This document shows, one piece after another, positions 46,735-58,741 of a stretch of DNA of 64,000 nucleotides. Position numbers and translations under genes: made by a program. A model generated the notes under the pieces. That model was given only the letters and a program-made list of their open reading frames with translations, did not search any database and had not been told where the DNA came from. Source of the stretch: Beroe forskalii (lineage: Eukaryota; Ctenophora; Nuda; Beroida; Beroidae); contig WFMF01000090.1 in NCBI GenBank assembly GCA_011033025.1, positions 62,001 through 126,000 of the forward strand, in the 5' to 3' direction. Positions within the stretch are counted from its first letter, which is position 1. Every line of letters begins with the position of its first letter.

Positions 46735-48075
46735 GTCCCTTTACTTGTTTACATACAAGGTACAGGTAATTTAAACCCCTTAACCCCCCCCCCCTCCCCC
46801 CTAAATTGAATCCCCTATTCCCCTAATCCCCTATTCCCCTATTGCCGGTTTTTTATATCCAATTTAAAGAAATGTTCGATTGCTAGCTGGAAAAAAAGGA
46901 GTGCAGCATTGTTTTTCATAGACAATGGTAATGATTTTAAATTGTAAATAATGGACATTTAAATGGTTGTTATTAAAAATTTTGACCAAAATCAAACACA
47001 AGGAAATGTCGCAGCTGGTTTGGAAATGCGGTGGCTGGTTTGGGGATGCAGCACGGCTGGTTTGGGAATGTGGTGGCTAGTTTGGGAAAACGATGGGATT
47101 GTGGTAATACAGCGGCTGAATTCGGATTGAGGACCGGGAACGTCGATTATGGTATTCAGCTCTATAAATTTCACGATTTTGAGTTCATCATTCATGAAAT
47201 ATTTCCAGAATCTAAGCTTATTTCGGTCGGATTGAAGCTTTTTTTTGATTTCCTATTTTGAAATTCGGCCGGGATTTTAATTCCCATATTCCTCATGTTA
47301 TTCCATTAGGGTTGCCTCCTTCACCCCCCCCCCCTCAGTGGAACAAACCGCTATCTGAACATTGATTGGTGAGACGTACCAATAATGGGATTATTGTGAA
47401 TTATTATTTTTTATTTCAAAAGGTTCAAATCATATTAGCCAATTTTGAGGGTACTTGTGGGCGTGCAATAATAAGTAATATTGCACTCCTCACATTGGCT
47501 AATACGCTAAGAGCATGGCAAATGGTCATGACGCTAATAAAATTATTGCACTCGGCTTCGCCTCGTGCAATAATTTGGTATTGTCGCACTCGGCCTGCTC
47601 CTCGTGCGACAATACAAATTATTGCACTCGGCTACGCCTCGTGCAATAATTTATATTAGCGCATTCCCAGCCATGCTCTAAGCGTATAATATATAATAAT
47701 AATATCATGATACATTGACACTTTTCCTGATATTGCATAGGTATTATGACTCTTCCAAGTAGGTACAGTTTACAGTGTAAAATTTCCTTCCATATGACTT
47801 AGGCATCTCCATTCCGCTCATGCCATAGTGACAAAGTTCCCTGCACTATCATTTAATAAATAAAATTATATGCGATGAAAATATTCATAAAGAAATGTGG
47901 GTCTCGCATTGCTTTGATGGCAGCTTACACGGGCTCCTATCATAATTGTGCTAAAATGCCATGGACAAAGGGATAAAACACTTGTAAAAACACTGGGCAC
48001 CCTTATTATAGTACGGTGTTAATTACAACAATGGTATATTTGATGTTTTGACAGCTTATTCGCGATAAAGGGAAG
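46735..48075. repeat. Third, older partial copy of arm sequence in the spacer
   Basis: 46735-46880 and 47275-47360 resemble 51585-51655 and 52600-52720 of the right arm (TTACTTGTTTAC, TTTTTTATATCCA, CCGCTATCTGAACATT). 47900-48075 resembles 57215-57385 (GCAGCTTACACGGGC, AAAGGGATAAAA, TTTGATGTTTTG). The middle of the arm unit is missing. So part of the arm is a dispersed repeat family older than the inverted duplication. Confidence 0.5.
47460..47690. repeat. Nested palindromic element
   Basis: Outer arms CGCTAAGAGCATGGC (about 47508) and GCCATGCTCTAAGCG (about 47670) are inverted. Between them ATTGCACTCGGCT-TCG-CCTCGTGCAAT occurs twice with a middle version TGTCGCACTCGG...CGTGCGACA. Several hairpins can form on either strand. 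No ORF. Confidence 0.65.
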
Positions 48076-48196
48076 CAGGTAAACAATTATTTATTCAGGT
48101 AAACAATTATTTATTAATTTCTTGGCACTTTCACAATCAATATATAGAATAAATATATTTTACATATTCTGAGAAATAGTGCTGCCTTTCTTTAAA

Positions 48197-50300
48197 ATGA
48201 GCTCTGATCTTACCTTCCAAAAAGAAAAATCCCCTCGGTAGCAGATTTCAAAATCCCCTCGGTTTCAAGCATGCTCGGAGCCAAGAACCAATTAAGTGGC
48301 AATTAAGTACAGCCCGCCGCAGGCGAAAATTTTCAAGGTTTTGCACATGAATCGGCCTCTAAGATCAATTCAGTTAATGTATAATGTGATTAAAACAGCC
48401 AGCTGTAGGCAAAAAATTGTGAAGGTTTTATACCTTAGATTGTGGCTAGGATCAATTTAGTGACATAATTGGATCAGTGCAGCCCGCCGCAGGCTAAAAA
48501 TTCTCAAGGTTTTGCTCCTGAATCTGCCTCTAAGATCAATTTAGTTTATGTATAATGTGATTAAAACAGCCAGCCGTAGGCAAAAATTGTGACTGTTTTA
48601 TACCTTAGATTGTGTCTACTTCTAGGATCAATTTAGTGACATAATTGGATCACAATAGCCCGCCGCAGGCGAAAATTTTTAAGGTTTTGTGAATCTGCCT
48701 CTAAGATCAATTTAGTTTATGTATAACTAGCAGGCCCGTTGGGCCTGCATACACAGAGCTCACTCGGCGCTGCTACGCAGCACCTCGTTCGCAAATTTCA
48801 AACCCCGCAACTCAAATCAACTAAATTATTTTTACCGCATCAAAAAATCTAATCACACCAAAAGTTATAAAGCTCCGAAATCAAAACAGCATTAAACCGT
48901 AAAGAACGCGCGCGCGATTAATATGCACGTGCAGAATATCTGTATCCATAGCAACGGCGCGACTAAGCCCGGCTTATCCTTTCTTTCTCTTGATATTTTC
49001 TTGGCAAGCTCTAATTTAATGGTGTGCGCCCGCACAGACAAACATTATTCACGTGTGAATTTACTTTATTATTAAGATGTGATTAAAACAGCCAGTCGTA
49101 GGCAAAAACAGCCAGCCGTAGGCAAAAACAGCCAGCCGTAGGCAAAAAAGGTTTTATACCTTAGATTGATTTTTGTGGATCAATTTAGTGACATAATTGG
49201 ATAACAGCAGCCCGCCGCAGGCGAAAATTTTTTTAGGATCAACTTAGGATCAATTTTGTGACATAATTGGATGACAACAGCCCGCCGCAGGCGAAAATTT
49301 TTAAGGTTTTGTGCGTGAATCTGCCTCTAAGATCAATTTAGTTAATGTATAATTTGATTAAAACAGCCAGCCATAGGCTAAAATCGTGAAGGTTTTATAC
49401 CTTAGATTGTGTCTTGGATTAATTTAGTGACATAATTGGATCACAACAGCCAGCCGCATGCGAAAATTTTTAAGGTTTTGTCCGTGAATCCGCTTCTAAG
49501 ATCAATTTGTTTATGAATGTATAATGTGATTCAAACAGCCAGCCGTAGGCAAAAAGTTGTGAAAGTATTACATCTGAGATTGTGTGAAGGATCAATTTAG
49601 TGACATTACTGAATCACATCAGCCCGCCGAAAATTTTGAAGGTTTTGTGCCTGAGTCTGCCTCTGAATCAATCTGGTAATGTTTAATTTGATTAACAAAT
49701 TTCCTTTTCCAATTAGGTGTTTTCTATCGATTAACTATCTTTGAACTTTCACAAAAATTTGAAATGGTCAGTATTTTCCTCCTGTGTAGATTATCGCTTT
49801 TCCCTCACCTTACTTCCCCTAACCTTAGATCTCATCATGAATCACCGTAATTCCCCTCACCAAACTTCCCCCCACCTCAGTTAGTTAATTCCCCTCACTT
49901 TACTGTCACTCACTTTACTGTCACTCACTTTACTGTCACTCACCTTAATTCCCCTCAGCCCATCTGACCATCGCACCATCTTCCCCTCTAGTTCACTTCC
50001 CCTTGCCTCACTACCGGCTTCCCCTCACCTAATGATCACTTCCCCTCACGTCCCTTTGTATGTTTGTATTCCCCTCACATATGCATCTTTGCAGTAAGAA
50101 TTGATATAAATTGTTGTTAGAACACATAAGTTTAAAATAAATACAAATTTTTATCAAATTTTTATTCGAGATTTCGGCACGGCATGCACGCTGCGCGTGC
50201 GTGCATCTTGACTTGAAAATCCCCTCGGTTTTGAAAAAAATCCCCTCGGTAGCAGTGCTACTCTTGCTACCCACTTTTGGAAGGTAAGGCTCTGATGATC
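48197..50300. repeat. Inverted-ended composite with tandem repeats of about 175 bp
   Basis: CTTACCTTCCAAAA followed by CCCCTCGGTAGCAG at 48211-48245 is inverted at 50215-50290. Inside are several copies (about 48307, 48479, 48655, 49205, 49268, 49440, 49617) of a unit with CAGCCCGCCGCAGGC, AAGGTTTTG, CTCTAAGATCAATTTAG, ACAGCCAGCCGTAGGC and GTGACATAATTGGAT. The part after 49740 is rich in CCCCTCACC, including three 17-bp CACTTTACTGTCACT units near 49900. No gene. Confidence 0.6.
48726..49078 (+). mobile_element. SINE-like insertion in the 175-bp array
   Basis: Interrupts a repeat unit between TTTATGTATAA and TGTGATTAAAACAGCC. Starts CTAGCAGGCCCGTTGGGCCTGC (a hairpin) and ends with CACAGACAAACATTATTC and TTATTATTAAGAT, like the fragment at 45381-45825. 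Confidence 0.5.
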
Positions 50301-51165
50301 TAAAGATTGGTAATACTCTGAGGACTGTAATGGCCTCAGCAGTCATACCACAATTAGCAGTTACTCCCATTCCACAATAAGGGAGAAAAGACAGAGAGAT
50401 CAGAGCCTGACTTCAATAGAAAGAGAAATAAAGTCGAGATGCATACAAAAAGAGATGAAGATTCTCACAGGGTGATCGTGATCCCAAAGAGCCTGATGGC
50501 TCCCCAGTCCCCAGAAGAAGAATTTTCAACGGGGTTTGGTTACAGATCAGTCAGAAGCTTCAGAACGTTGGGATACTCTGAATCATGAACGATCAGAAGG
50601 CAAGATTTCTCTAGATAACCACTGCAGACAGGGTAACTACGAAGTACTTCGGGTCTGAAATCCCAGGGGCGATTACTTCTCTGGTCCTAACTCCTACTGG
50701 AGAAAGACACACAGTTAACTTTCATACTGTGCATTTGTAATCAGTGCGCAAGCCAGCCGAGCACGACTCTATCAGCCGCGCGCTCAAGGAATCAACCTCT
50801 CCCCAGCCCTTTCGGTTACTTCGAAAATTATAACGCAAACCATGACTACAACTAACAATAACCACGACAAAACCACAATCAAGCGACATAGTCCTGCACA
50901 ACTCAACCTGATGGACTCTCAGAGCTCAGTGTTGGAGGGACATGGCCTACAAGCCATTCTTACCAAGGGATCACGGTAGTCAATCTTTGGAGGGGCCCCC
51001 GACCATTTGGTGCTTCCAGGAGCACCACCATCTGGCATCCAGATAAGGGGTTACTAGCTTGCTAGAGTGCATCCAGATGGGTCCCAGCAGAGCTCTCCGC
51101 AATGGAGAGCTGCCACCGTCACTCGCGTAAGCGGTGGCGTGTGGTCTGTGGATTTTGCACAAAAA
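50300..51165. other. Spacer DNA without recognisable gene
   Basis: GC content rises slightly (about 50440-51120), but no ORF of note, splice-bounded exon or RNA gene can be supported. The right arm's homology begins at its end. Confidence 0.25.
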
Positions 51166-51657
51166 ATGGGGGGTTATATTCAAACCCCAAAAATAAAAAC
51201 CCTATCGACACCAAAATAAGTCTATATGGGCATCCATAAGCACTGAAATAAGCACTGAAATAAGGTAAAAAAAGGTACCATTTCGAAAATGGGTCAAAAA
51301 TCCAAAGCAAAAAAAATCCATTTTAAAGTAATGCGAAGAATCAGAAACAAAAATGGTACCATTAGGTCATTTGAGAAAAATGCCAAAATTGAAAGGCAAA
51401 TGTGGTAACATTTCAAAGTTTCAAATAGCCGTGTGTCAAAAAATCAGAGACAAAATAAGGTACCAGTCGAAAATGATGCAAAAAATCAGGAACAAAAATG
51501 GTACCGTTTCAAAAAGGTTCGAAAAATCTAGAACAAAATCGATACCATTTGAGCATTTGGATGAAAGTGTACCTTAAAGCCTTAACTTGTTTACTTACAA
51601 CTTACAGTTTATTTAATCCCCTAAATTAAACCTTTATTGGCGATATTTTATATCCAC

Positions 51658-52581
51658 TAGGGTTTCCATTATCGGTAGCAATTTTTTAACGGCGATAATC
51701 GATAACTTTTTGTGAATTATCGGCGATACCGATAATTAACGGCGATAAATTTACTTCAGATTTAGACGTCAATTTATTTCAATTTTTCTCAATTTATAAA
51801 TTCGCAAACATTAGTTCAGCCACTTTGCTACGTATGATGGTCGGCGAGCTGTGCTCTAGGAACTTCTTTTCCCTCATAGCACCCTTAATGAATTATGAAA
51901 CTGATCGTTGCTATCTGGTTGAAAGATAATTCGTCAACAGCTGCAAGGGCAGCACACATTTATTCTTGGCATTTTTTCTCAGCATATTATTATGATACGA
52001 TTAACTTTTGCTGAGTTTTTGGCCTCTTTGCTTTAGACTCTTCCATCTCGGCCTGTGGACGATCAATACTGTGCTTTGCTTTGAGATGATACCACAAACT
52101 AGAATAACTGCTCTTCGAAGGTGCGCCAGATTAAGACTTCGTACACTGCTTGCAGACCACTTCCTCCCCATCTTTTGTAAAGAACTGTCATGATATGCTG
52201 TGGCTTTATATGTTGAATACAAATTGAAGTATCAATGAACGGAGACTCGGAGTAGAACGTGAGTCGAAGGTCAAACGTTTAAAAGAGTTCAGAAAAATCT
52301 AAAAATTAAACTAAGCTTGGTTGTATTTTGTTTTGATAATTATGATACACAAGACCGTGAAAAATGCTACAAATTGTTATTCAAACTGGCCCGTTGCTTT
52401 TGAATTAGTAAAAACCGTGAAATTAACTGGTTTTTACTTTATTTCAGTTAAATAATATGGTTTCAAGAATATTAAATTTTATCGGTTTATCGGCACAAAA
52501 TTATCGCCGATAACCGATAACTGATTTTGGTCCAATTATCGCCGATAATTTTATCGGCGATATTATCGGTTGGAAACCCTA
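51658..52581 (-). mobile_element. hAT element with BED-finger remnant, right arm only
   Basis: A 924-bp element with TAGGGTTTCC / GGAAACCCTA ends and an 8-bp duplication ATATCCAC (51650-51657 and 52582-52589), the hAT pattern. On the minus strand near 52050-52190 it encodes part of a BED-type zinc finger, KDGEEVVCKQC then WYHLKAKHS, interrupted by a stop codon. Subterminal regions are rich in ATTATCGGCGATA-type motifs. Non-autonomous. Confidence 0.8.
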
Positions 52582-53104
52582 ATATCCACCAAAAGTGAAG
52601 GGGTTGCCCACAGTGGATTTTTTTAAACAAGCATATTCCCTATTTTATTCCTCTGGGGAGGTTGCCCCCCTGACTGGAACAACCCGCTTACCAATCACCT
52701 CCATAATGTTCAGATAGCGGGCTGTTTCATGCAATTATAGAACAATTATTGTGATAGGAGCCCGTTTAACCCCGATATGCCAAAGGGGTGGAAAATAGAC
52801 CCTCAAAGTATGGCGCTATACTGTTAAGCTGGTAACTTCTCTATTGCTGGAAACTATCTTTATACATATAGAAGAAGGATCAAATTTTTTCAGAAGAGAA
52901 AAAATTTTAGGATTTTATAAAATAGTTTTGCTGCACGGTGGCCTCAAAAATGGTCAAAATCCGAAATTTCAATTCGATCACTTTGACGTGCCACTGTACT
53001 CATAATTTCGACATATATGGCGTCAAAACGGTTGCTTTTTGTAGCAGAAAGATTAAATTTTCATAGTACCAATTTTCATTTCATGTGGAGCTCAAATTTG
53101 AGAC

Positions 53105-53700
53105 CTATAACCTGGGCAATATGGTGGGGTGGAAATCCACCCCTTTGTCCAATAAGCCAGAGGTCGTTCGAAAAAAAAGTTTCATAAAATTTCAATCTGA
53201 ATGATTTATTTCACTATTTATATGGTTTGGTACGGTGAACAAAACTCCTTTTTCGACAATATTTGTCCGTTCAGGATTTTGGGGTGGAAAATCACCCCTT
53301 TGTCCAATATGAAGTATGGAATTTCAGATAATTAACAAATAAGTTTCCATTGAAAGAATAACACGCCAATGTGATTTTTGGCGATTTCTGTGACAAAATA
53401 TTCATGCTAGAACTGGTTTTAACTTCGAAAATGGTATATATTCGGGATTTGGGGTGGAAAATCACCCCTTTGTCCAATATGTGGGTACAGGTCGAAATGA
53501 CGAAAATCGATCTGAGGGCCATAAAACTGAATTGTACGTAATTTTTTCATTATATCGGCATTGTATAGACGCCTTTGAATAGAATTTACAAGTTTGGAAA
53601 GGTTTGGGATGATTTTCCACCCCTTTGGCACCGGAGACCCTGATTTTTGAAGGATGAAATCTTTAATATCAGGATTCATGAAAAAAACACTTCGGTTACT
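53105..53700 (+). repeat. GGGGTGGAAA-type repeat, right arm copy 1
   Basis: Counterpart of left-arm copy 2 and inverted partner of 55190-55760. Outer flanks (AGGAGCCCGTTT near 52758, GGGCTTCTATCACAATTG near 57243) are also inverted, so the full nested inverted repeat may span 52720-57260. Confidence 0.65.
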
Positions 53701-55189
53701 GAAAATATGTTTATGAGTTTATGTGCACAAAAATTATAGTTTTGGTGTCATTTATGTTGTTGTCATTGCTCTTATTCTGTGAATAAGAGCATTTGAGGAT
53801 ATTCGTGGAACAAAGAAGGTAATGAGAAGTATTCTCGAACCTCTGGGGAGAGTCGGCCCACGAATTCTAGAAGGTTAGCTGCGTTGGTCATCTAAGTAAG
53901 TAAGTAGTGATTGCTGTCACAGACTGTTAGTATTGCCCTCCCTGATACATTCTAATGGGGTACCCCGACATCACTTTGGCACTTTAGCAGTACCACAGCA
54001 GTCACGTGGCAGGCCAACGCAGTAATGCTATGGTAGCATGGTACAGTTAACTGCTGGTACATTGTATTCACCACAGCACAGCGATATGACAGAATCTACA
54101 ATGGCAGATTCAAGCTTCAGTCTGCATGGTTGTCTGATAGTATTCAAACGCTAGTAGCAAACATCAAAAATCGCGTCACTGAGAACCAAAGCAGGTAGAT
54201 CTTGAGAAGACCCAGTCACTGCCAGAGAGTTATGGTGGTTCTTAAGCAGTGCTATAGCTTTATTTCAATAATGTGACTGCATCATCGATGTTATATCATG
54301 ACAATTCAATTGACAATAAGGCACTTAAAAACACTTTTGAAACAGGGCACCTAACTGTTATATCACTGCAAAGCTGGTGTGGTAGTAAAGCAGCAGTGTC
54401 TTTGCAGCACCACACCAATAGTTTTACTGTCGACTGTATATCGTATACCTCAGTCATTCCATAAATCTATTGGATTGGCAATTCACGTGTTCCGACGTCA
54501 TACTGGCACTGCTATAAAAGTAGTAGCTGTAACGGTGCTGCCCTTGCATGCAGTACTTAACCTCCGTGACACAGCCGTTGTGCTAGGTCACCGCCGCTAC
54601 CGCAGCAATGCTGTGGTAGTCCTGATACTTCTGAGTGGCTCTTCGGTGATACTGTTATTACTTTCAAATAAAACTGACATGGTTTTTCATGAGCACTGCC
54701 ATTAAACATATGTGAAGCTGGGAGGCTGCCATGACCATTCCGCATCTAGACCATGTGCAGCAAAGCTGAAAAAAGACCGGACACTGCCGTTTTACTGCCG
54801 TAGCACGTCCAATCTCCAGTATGTTAGTATTCTTATAGTATTGCTGGGGCTTGCCATGAAACAGGCTTACTTGAAAGTTGAAGCTGCCGTTGTACCCTCT
54901 ATCTTATTCTCTTATCACTGAGTTACTGCTGCATCATAAAAATGGCAGAACTGCTGTGGTACTGCTGTGGTACTGCTTAGTACCAAAGAGATGACCGGAG
55001 TGCTCTGACATCTGGGAAGCCGCTACTGTAAGTCTGCCAGAGCAATAACCTAGAATTTTTGGTCTGACTCACCCCAGAGGTTCAGAAATCCTTCTCATTT
55101 TATTTTTTGTATCCTCAAATGCTCTTATTCACAGAATAAGAGCAATGACAACAACATAAATGACACCAAAACTATAATTTTTGTGCACA

Positions 55190-55760
55190 TAAACATATTG
55201 TCAGTAACCGAAGTGTTTTTTTTCATGAATTCTGATATTAAAGATTTCATCCTTCAAAAATCAGGGTTTCGGGTGCCACAGGGGTGGAAAATCACCCCAA
55301 ACCTTTCCAGTTTCCAAACTTGTAAATTCTGTTCAAAGGCGTCTATACAATGCCGATATAATGAAAGAATTACGTACAATTCAGTTTTATGGCCCTCAGA
55401 TCGATTTTCGTCATTTCGACCTGTACCCACATATTGGACAAAGGGGTGATTTTCCACCCCAAATCCCGAATATATACCATTTTCGAAGTTAAAACCAGTT
55501 CTAGCATGAATATTTTGTCACAGAAATCGCCAAAAATCACATTGGCACGTTATTCTTTCAATGGAAACTTATTTGTTAATTATCTAAAATTTCATACTTC
55601 ATATTGGACAAAGGGGTGATATGAGTTTCCACCCCAAAATCCTGAACGGACAAATATTTTCGAAAAAGGAGTTTTGTTCACCGTACCAAACCATATAAAT
55701 AGTGAAATAAATCATTCAGATTGAAATTTTATGAAACTTTTTTTTCGAACGACCTCTGGC
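55190..55760 (-). repeat. GGGGTGGAAA-type repeat, right arm copy 2, split by an insertion
   Basis: Continues at 56980-57025 on the far side of the element at 55764-56976. Without that insertion it reads through as the copy at 17693-18316 does. Confidence 0.7.
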
Positions 55761-55763
55761 TTA

Positions 55764-56976
55764 GGGATCGTTCACATATTACGTAATCAATTTTTGGGCA
55801 TTTTTTTACCCCCCTCCCCCACCTCCGTAATCAAACGTAATCATGGCCCAACCCCCCCTCTTTTTCGGAAAATATTACGTAATCATGGCCCAACCCCCCC
55901 CCCCCTCCTTCAGTTTTTTTGACGTCACCAAAAAACTATATTAACTGACAAAAAATTAGAGCAGTATCGTGTGTTTCAATTCAATCATCAACATCATCGA
56001 CCTGAAGATAACATTCAAAAGCTTCTTTAGTTTTTCCTACGGAAATCTCGCCTACGACAACTCCTCTGACAATGAGATGGACACCTCCTCCTTTCTCTTC
56101 CTCCAACGCATCCTCATCTGCTCATCATCCTCCTTTACCTCCAACAGATCATCCTCCTCCTCCTCCTCTACACCCGAGACCCCCAGTTCCACTAAAGAGC
56201 CAGCAATCAACGTCTTGACTTTTGGTCCCACCTCAACCTCCTTCAAAACCGATGGAACCAAAGTTCAGTATCCATGTCCTGCTCATCTGCCACCAAAGCT
56301 GACAGAACCCAAGATCCAGATCAGCCCTAGCCCCTAAGTGCCAGATCAGAGTCTGGCAACTTTACAGACAACTGCAGCTTCTTACACCTTCATCAAAAAG
56401 ATTGATTCCTGGATAATGGAGCTGCGGATGTACGCAAAGACCTGCTCTGGCATCAACTCTAGAGCTCAAGGGAAAGGAAGGCCTCAAATCCTTATATACA
56501 GAGAGGCACTAATGTGGTTTGGAAGAGTTCAACGAATGGAGTACATCCCTCCTATATGGGCAGCACTAAAGGAACTATACATTCTGAACCATATTGAGTT
56601 AGAGTAGATCATGTTTTAATCATAATTATGAAATTTTGACAATTTTTTCTGCAAATGGTTAATTTTTGGTAATAAAAAATTCGGAAATCCTTTAAATTTT
56701 CATAAAAAATTCTTGAACTTTTCATAAAATTCTTGAAATTTTCATGAAAATCCTTGAAATTTTTACGAAAATTCTTGAAATTTTCATGAAAATTCGTGAA
56801 ATTTTCATAAAAATCCTTGAAATTTTCATGAAAGTCCTTGAAATTTTCATGAAAATTTAGATATTTTGAGTACGTAATCATTGGCCAAACCCCCCCTCCC
56901 CCCCTTGTAATCAAACGTAATCATTTGGAAACCCCCTCCCCCCCCTCGGCTGATTACGTAATATGTGAACGATCCC
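55764..56976. mobile_element. TTA-flanked DNA transposon (PIF/Harbinger-like), right arm only
   Basis: A 1213-bp element with inverted ends GGGATCGTTCACATATTACG and complement, flanked by TTA (55761-55763 and 56977-56979). Uninterrupted target sites at about 17735 and 53151 read CCAATAAGCC, proving a 3-bp duplication. Just inside the ends are C-rich tracts. The interior has Ser-rich and Lys-rich ORFs at 55969-56337 and 56338-56607, in the same frame separated by one stop, with no recognised transposase domain. A minus-strand 21-bp-type repeat (GAAATTTTCATGAAAAT) fills 56690-56860. Superfamily inferred from the TWA target. Confidence 0.75.
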
Positions 56977-57654
56977 TTATTGGACAAAGGGGTGGATTTC
57001 CACCCCATCGATTTCTCAAGAATGGTAAAACATATACTCAAAAATACTGATTTATTTTCTTAGTTAGACCAATGGCACCTACTGACTGAAATTTCATCGA
57101 TTTTTATCGAGAAACAAAAAAGCTGTCCAATCTGGGGTAAGCTGCTATCAAAGCAGTGACCCACACTTGTGAAATTAACAATACTACCAATGGGAGTATT
57201 GTTAATTTTACATGTGTGGGTCACTTTGATAGCAGCTTACACGGGCTTCTATCACAATTGTAATACAATGACAAGGACAAAAGGATAAAAAACTTGGTGT
57301 AAGCACTTGACACCCTTATGGCTTATACAGTGTGAATAACAACAATGGATTATTTGATGTTTTGGCAGCTCATTTGCGGTAAAGGGAGACACAATAGAGC
57401 CATTATGACAGCACCAACTAATTCGCGCATTGTGTTAAGACTTTAAAAACAGTCGATGGTGATCTGCAAACCAGTTAATAATTTCTACTTCCCAGGTCTT
57501 CACGATTCCGGTCTCACCCACAATCATACTTTCATAACGCTTAAAATTCCCCCTGGCTCCCTGGGGCCATCTGGAGTTTTTTTTTTAAATATTATATGTT
57601 GGTTTAAGAGTACGAGGTGCCAAACGGTGAAACTAAAAAGCTAAAAGTTTCAAG

Positions 57655-58608
57655 CTTGGTTTGGGCGCTGGTGTTAGGTTTAAAATTTCAGTTTATATTG
57701 TGATTATCGAAAAGTGCAAAAATATTTTCTCTGCTTGGTCAGGCAGGTGGGTAAAAGGGTAAATGACCCGTTCAGCACCAACGTGTCTCCAGGTGTCTCT
57801 CCTTCTGTCCTGACCTTCCTGTTCTGCACTATTCGCTTCTTTTCTGCAGCAGGTTTCTCCTTTTCTGGGCAAAGGTTAGAGCATCTGAGAGAGTATTGAA
57901 GATCGACTGGGCATTTTATACTTTTATAGTTTTGCAGTGGGGTTATGTCTTTAAATGCCCATATAGAATTCATCAATCACTTGGGCATTCCCCATTGCAC
58001 CTCGACAAAATGCCTTAATTTCTAGCTTTTAAATGGCAAATCTCAAGTCACTGAGAGACTTATCCACTTTTTGCTTCCTGAAATTAGGTTCTATATCAGT
58101 GGGCAGTTTACTTGAAGGGATTAACCCCTCCCTAAGATTCCATGCAATGGTTGTTTCCTCTGCTGCAGCAGCAAACGTAATGGTCTCCTCGAACTGTCGG
58201 AAAATCGCGAATTGTCAAAAAATGGTGCACGTTCTGCATCTGCGTATGTGGATTTTAATTTGGATATATAGTCAAGGGCTTTGAAACAGAGCCGAGGGGC
58301 TAGGGGTGCACGTATTTTAGGGAAGCTAACTAGTAACTACTCTAGTTTGCTATTAAAGTATATCATACATCGGAAGAAAACTTAATCACATTTTCATACT
58401 CCCCGTTATCTAAGTTACGCGCACTGCGCCGGACACCATTCCTTGGTCTCGCTCAGTTCACAAGGGTTCATGACAAACACCATGGTCACTGAATGACCAC
58501 TGGGTCATTCACCTACTTGCCTTGGCGACACCAAACGAAGGAAATATCTTTACACTTCTCAATAATTATAATCACATACTGGAAATTTAAACCTAACACG
58601 GGGCGGCA
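57655..58608. repeat. Inverted-repeat element nested in right arm
   Basis: Counterpart of 14318-15270: GGTGTTAGGTTTAAAATTTC near 57670 is inverted near 58580. It holds the shared 83-84 codon ORF (58033-58284). Confidence 0.5.
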
Positions 58609-58741
58609 CCTTCAGACAGCCTGAACAAACATAATTATCGCTTTGACTGGATTCAAATCTGATTTTTGTCTATTTTTGACTGCATGACCCAAGAAAAATA
58701 AATCCACGAAAACACTCAAACTCACAATTTACGCAATCTAA

